From assembly GCA_020355985.1 (NCBI GenBank), contig CP070628.1, forward strand, positions 1,445,562 through 1,463,790: a stretch of 18,229 nt of DNA. Direction: 5' to 3'. The position numbers and the translations under genes were made by a program. Of this stretch, positions 15,539-18,229 are shown one piece after another. How positions within the stretch are numbered: the first letter of the stretch is position 1; each line of letters starts with the position of its first letter. Under the pieces are notes generated by a model. It did no database searches and had not been told where the DNA came from. It was given only the letters and a program-made list of their open reading frames with translations. The DNA comes from Nitrospirota bacterium (GTDB taxonomy: Bacteria; Nitrospirota; Nitrospiria; Nitrospirales; UBA8639).

Positions 15539-15813
15539 CTCAAGGGGTGAATTTTCCCTATGCCGTTTCATTTGTTCCATCTGAGGGCAGTCATACCACC
15601 CTTGGTTGCATCCATAGGGCATGATCGGTATAGTGAGCACACTTATCTATACTTCATACTTCTTTTCTCCCCGTCCGTTTAATTGTACTTTTTCCCTTCT
15701 TAAGTCGAATGCAGCTATTTCATTTTTGAAAACATCTGACACGTTCATCACGACTTAGCGATCGATTCATTGATCCAACATTGTTTGTATGTCCATGAAC
15801 CAGGGAGGAATGC
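15539..15813 (+). promoter_or_regulatory. Spacer between egtU and egtD, with possible egtD promoter
   Basis: A 275-bp stretch without a gene. TATAGT (15629-15634) lies 17 bases after TTGCAT (15606-15611), a moderate promoter match that would leave a leader of about 170 bases. A pyrimidine-rich tract follows (15640-15720). The egtD start has a strong ribosome site, GGGAGGAA (15803-15810). No clear terminator follows egtU. Confidence 0.4.
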
Positions 15814-16797
15814 ATGGAATCAAAAACCGAGACATCAATTACTATTGACGTACCAATCACCAGAGAAAATCCCGACACCCTCGGAAATATCGTAAAAGCA
15901 GGACTCCTTGCGAATCCGAGGACATTGCCTTCCAGATTGTTTTACGACGAACGCGGCTCTACCCTCTTCGAGCAGATTTGTGAATTGCCGGAATATTACC
16001 AAACACGAACAGAACACCAATTGCTTGTCACCTGGGCCGACGAAATCGTCTCATTGAGCGGTGCTGAAGAACTCGTGGAATTAGGTTCGGGCGCGGCTAC
16101 TAAGACTCGAGTGTTATTGGATGCCATGACACGCGCTGGCCAATTGCAATATTTCGTGCCATTCGATGTGGATGAAAGCATTGTCCGACGCGTTTCCGAA
16201 GAACTCGTACAGGAATACCCCGGCCTACAGATTCACGGTGTAGCAGGAGACTTTCTCGTTCACTTGGAACATATTCCTGAAGGCGGGAAGCGTCTTGTGG
16301 TCATTCTCGGGGGCACCGTCGGAAATCTTCCGCCGATAGCCGCCGAAGATTTTTTGACGTCTGTCAATACCGAAATGGCGTCTGGAGATTTTTTCTTATT
16401 AGGCGTCCAACTCATTACCGACCCCAGCCGTTTAGAAGCGGCTTACAATGATCAACAAGGCATCACAGCCAAATTCAACAAAAACATTCTCCGAGTCCTT
16501 CGAAACCAACTGGGTGCCCAATGCGATTCAGACAATTTCGACCATGTGGCACGCTATAACGCAGAAGGGCATCGCATTGAAATGTGGCTGCGATCTTCCC
16601 AGGATCAAACCATAGACATACCAGATCTGGACCTTTCCGTACCGCTTAAAAAAGATGAAGAGATTCGAACCGAACTCAGCACCAAATATGATCGTTTCTT
16701 AGCCGAAAACCTACTCAACACTTCAGGATTTGAGATGGTGAAATGGTATACCGATCCCGACCAACTCATCAGCTTGGCGTTGGCTCAAAAACCATAA
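15814..16797 (+). CDS. egtD: L-histidine N-alpha-methyltransferase EgtD
   Basis: 327 residues, standard length. EgtD transfers three methyl groups from S-adenosylmethionine to histidine, giving hercynine. Visible are LPEYYQTRTEHQL (58-70), the SAM-binding ELGSGAATKTR (89-99), GGTVGNLPP (166-174), YNDQQGITAKFNKNILRVL (211-229) and EIRTELSTKYDR (283-294). The residues known from Mycobacterium smegmatis EgtD to hold histidine (Y56, N166, Y206, E282, S284) all have counterparts at a constant offset of five: Y61, N171, Y211, E287, S289. The active site is therefore intact and histidine-specific. The ATG at 15814 has the strongest ribosome site in the window. Located between the transporter and the egtE-like gene on the same strand. 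Confidence 0.96.
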   Translation: MESKTETSITIDVPITRENPDTLGNIVKAGLLANPRTLPSRLFYDERGSTLFEQICELPEYYQTRTEHQLLVTWADEIVSLSGAEELVELGSGAATKTRVLLDAMTRAGQLQYFVPFDVDESIVRRVSEELVQEYPGLQIHGVAGDFLVHLEHIPEGGKRLVVILGGTVGNLPPIAAEDFLTSVNTEMASGDFFLLGVQLITDPSRLEAAYNDQQGITAKFNKNILRVLRNQLGAQCDSDNFDHVARYNAEGHRIEMWLRSSQDQTIDIPDLDLSVPLKKDEEIRTELSTKYDRFLAENLLNTSGFEMVKWYTDPDQLISLALAQKP

Positions 16798-16890
16798 CCT
16801 GTAGGCTACCCTCTATCGATCAGCTCTTGTCTTTAAGCGATTGGTCTTTCCCTGAAACTTGAGGGTCACTCAATATTTCTTAAAGCACGC

Positions 16891-17946
16891 ATGATCTATC
16901 TCAATGTGGCGGGGCTTTCCCCATTCAAACAAGACGTACAAACAGAAGTCACGACCACTCTCGAACAATTTAGCCACCTCCTCTATTCGGATGAGGGCAT
17001 TCACTATTTTCGTAAGACTCTACAACGCTGCCGCGAACAACTTGCTCAATGGCTACAAGTAGAGGATGCACGCCGTATTGCCTTAGTGCCAAATGCCACC
17101 ACAGCCTGCTGGCTCGTCTTATCTCGCATCCATTGGAAACCTGGAGACCAAGTCCTCACCACCACCCATGAACATTCTTCGGTGCTCAAAGAAATCGTGG
17201 CCTTACAAACGAGAGGAGTCCATGTACACAGGCTAGAGTCCAGCTCCCCGGATGATTTGGAAATTCAGATTGAACAACTTCTAAAATCCGGTCAGGTTCG
17301 AGCCATCGTCATTAGTCATGTCTCACATATCGATGGACGAATTTTCCCCATTGAACGTCTCTATCGACTTACTCAGAGCTATTACGCTCTTTTGATTGTC
17401 GATGGCGCCCAAGCTGTGGGGCATATTTCCGTAAACTTTCCTGACTGGCAACCCGATGCCTACTTTTTCCCAGGTCAAAAATGGTGTGCAGGCCCAATGG
17501 GCGCGGGAGCACTGATTCTTGGGAAACCATTTGCAGAACGCCATGAAGGGGAAGGAACCAAGCAACCCCCATGGGCAGCCTTTGAACTTGGGACACAAAA
17601 TATTGGTTTGATCGCTGGCTTTGCCAAAGCCTGTGCGATCAAACAACAGGAGGGGCTCAAGACCGCCACATTGGAGAGTATCAGAGAGGAAGTCAGACGT
17701 ACGTTGTCGAAAACTTCGGATCTAAAATTTCTGGAATGGGAAGGACCACATAGTCCAGGAATTTTTTCATTTACTTGTCTAGGGAAGAAGACTGAATCAC
17801 ACCTTCAATCTAGGCCTCACAACATTGTCTGGAAAATATTCCCACTTCCCAAAGATCCGAACCGAATGGGAATCCGTCTGTCTTGGTCTTCCGACATTCC
17901 GAAAAGAGATTTAGAATCTGTTTTCAGTTTATTTCAGGATAGTTAA
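16891..17946 (+). CDS. egtE: PLP-dependent class V aminotransferase-fold enzyme, EgtE-like C-S lyase
   Basis: 351 residues of the aminotransferase class V / cysteine-desulfurase fold. Visible cofactor residues are N68-A-T-T (phosphate loop region), H93/H95 in TTHEHSSV (ring stacking), D171 and Q174 in VDGAQAVGH, and the Schiff-base lysine K197 in FPGQKWCAGPMGAG. FELGTQN (231-237) and GIRLSWS near the C-terminus match the family. It lacks the mobile-loop cysteine context of true cysteine desulfurases, as far as I can judge. In the ergothioneine pathway EgtE cleaves the C-S bond of hercynylcysteine sulfoxide; being 93 bp behind egtD makes this the best call. A general desulfurase or selenocysteine-lyase-like enzyme is the alternative. 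The ribosome site is weak; the chosen ATG gives the usual N-terminal YLNVAGLSP start of the family. Confidence 0.8.
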   Translation: MIYLNVAGLSPFKQDVQTEVTTTLEQFSHLLYSDEGIHYFRKTLQRCREQLAQWLQVEDARRIALVPNATTACWLVLSRIHWKPGDQVLTTTHEHSSVLKEIVALQTRGVHVHRLESSSPDDLEIQIEQLLKSGQVRAIVISHVSHIDGRIFPIERLYRLTQSYYALLIVDGAQAVGHISVNFPDWQPDAYFFPGQKWCAGPMGAGALILGKPFAERHEGEGTKQPPWAAFELGTQNIGLIAGFAKACAIKQQEGLKTATLESIREEVRRTLSKTSDLKFLEWEGPHSPGIFSFTCLGKKTESHLQSRPHNIVWKIFPLPKDPNRMGIRLSWSSDIPKRDLESVFSLFQDS

Positions 17947-17985
17947 TGAAAGCTTAGAAAAGTCTAAATAGGCGAGAGTAAAAAA

Positions 17986-18021
17986 GAAGGCCATCCAGAA
18001 ATTGGATGCCCTTCTTTTTTT
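17986..18021. terminator. Strong bidirectional rho-independent terminator
   Basis: GAAGGCCATCC (17986-17996) pairs with GGATGCCCTTC (18004-18014) with a single central mismatch and a 7-base loop. It is followed by seven T on the plus strand and preceded by a run of A, so it works for both the egtE-like gene on the left and the minus-strand gene on the right. Confidence 0.9.
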
Positions 18022-18032
18022 GACCAAAGTCC

Positions 18033-18229
18033 TTATGGTTGGACGAGGACGGTGACGGAAGCCGCCGTCCAATCAGTGGCCGGATACCCGACTGGAATAA
18101 CCTGGGCTTCCATTTGAGGGTCCATGTGTTGACTAGCACTCATATCTTCCAGCATGGAAAGATCAGGCTGAACCGATTCTGAAGGGTATTCATCACCGTA
18201 TCCAATCTCATCAGGTATAGAGTCCCCTT
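18033..18229 (-). CDS. C-terminal fragment of an unknown protein (5' end beyond window)
   Basis: On the minus strand a frame is open from the window edge to TAA at 18033-18035, giving the last 64 residues. It is strongly acidic in its first half (DEIGYGDEYPSESVQPDLSM), rich in Met and Gln in the middle, and ends in a hydrophobic strand-like ASVTVLVQP. No domain is recognised. Coding is supported by the shared terminator directly behind its stop and by the absence of stops in this frame while the other two close quickly. Nothing more can be said without the upstream part. Confidence 0.6.
   Translation of the reverse strand, partial: GDSIPDEIGYGDEYPSESVQPDLSMLEDMSASQHMDPQMEAQVIPVGYPATDWTAASVTVLVQP

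Noticed and set aside
15541..15566. Terminator directly after egtU
   Set aside because: AGGG and CCCT can pair, but the stem is four or five pairs and is followed by ATGCCG, not a T-run.

Overview
The window is a gene-dense piece of a Gram-negative-type, oxygen-using bacterial chromosome of moderate GC. No rRNA, tRNA, insertion sequence, phage gene or CRISPR array is visible. Taxonomy cannot be fixed from the sequence. The mix of a malate dehydrogenase of the LDH-like type, an orphan NuoF-like subunit, a NorD/CbbO-like VWA protein and EgtB/EgtD genes reminds me of Nitrospirota, but this is a low-confidence impression.

Left block (1-7249, all on the minus strand, read from right to left). A strong sigma70-like promoter at 7350-7378 precedes a 1030-residue VWA protein (helical repeats, HExxH, C-terminal MIDAS domain). 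Behind it follow a 134-residue unknown protein, malate dehydrogenase, a NuoF-like flavoprotein, a [2Fe-2S] ferredoxin, a PTPS-type pterin synthase and GTP cyclohydrolase I, which is cut by the window edge. Spacings are mostly 10-75 bp, with one wider gap (about 190 bp) before nuoF. The last two enzymes are consecutive steps from GTP to 6-pyruvoyl-tetrahydropterin. The NuoF-like protein and the ferredoxin form a likely NAD(P)H/ferredoxin electron-transfer pair.

Middle block (7481-9086). A DUF167/YggU gene on the minus strand diverges from a small Bfd-type [2Fe-2S] gene on the plus strand. The Bfd gene has a clear promoter with a Fur-box-like sequence at the predicted transcription start, which points to iron-starvation control. 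Convergent to it lies an ECF transporter on the minus strand: EcfT, preceded by an unusual single polypeptide carrying an S component and two ATPase domains. Its substrate cannot be read from the sequence.

Right block (11636-17946). This is an ergothioneine module. egtB is on the minus strand. Divergent from it, on the plus strand, are an OpuC/EgtUV-type ABC transporter (ATPase plus a substrate-binding-protein/permease fusion), egtD and an egtE-like PLP enzyme, closed by a strong terminator. EgtD methylates histidine to hercynine, EgtB adds sulfur, and the EgtE-like lyase would release ergothioneine. The embedded transporter is a good candidate for moving ergothioneine or hercynine. The 317-bp egtB/transporter spacer holds a 25-bp near-palindrome and a hairpin with a U-tract. 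At the far right a partial minus-strand gene of unknown function enters the window.
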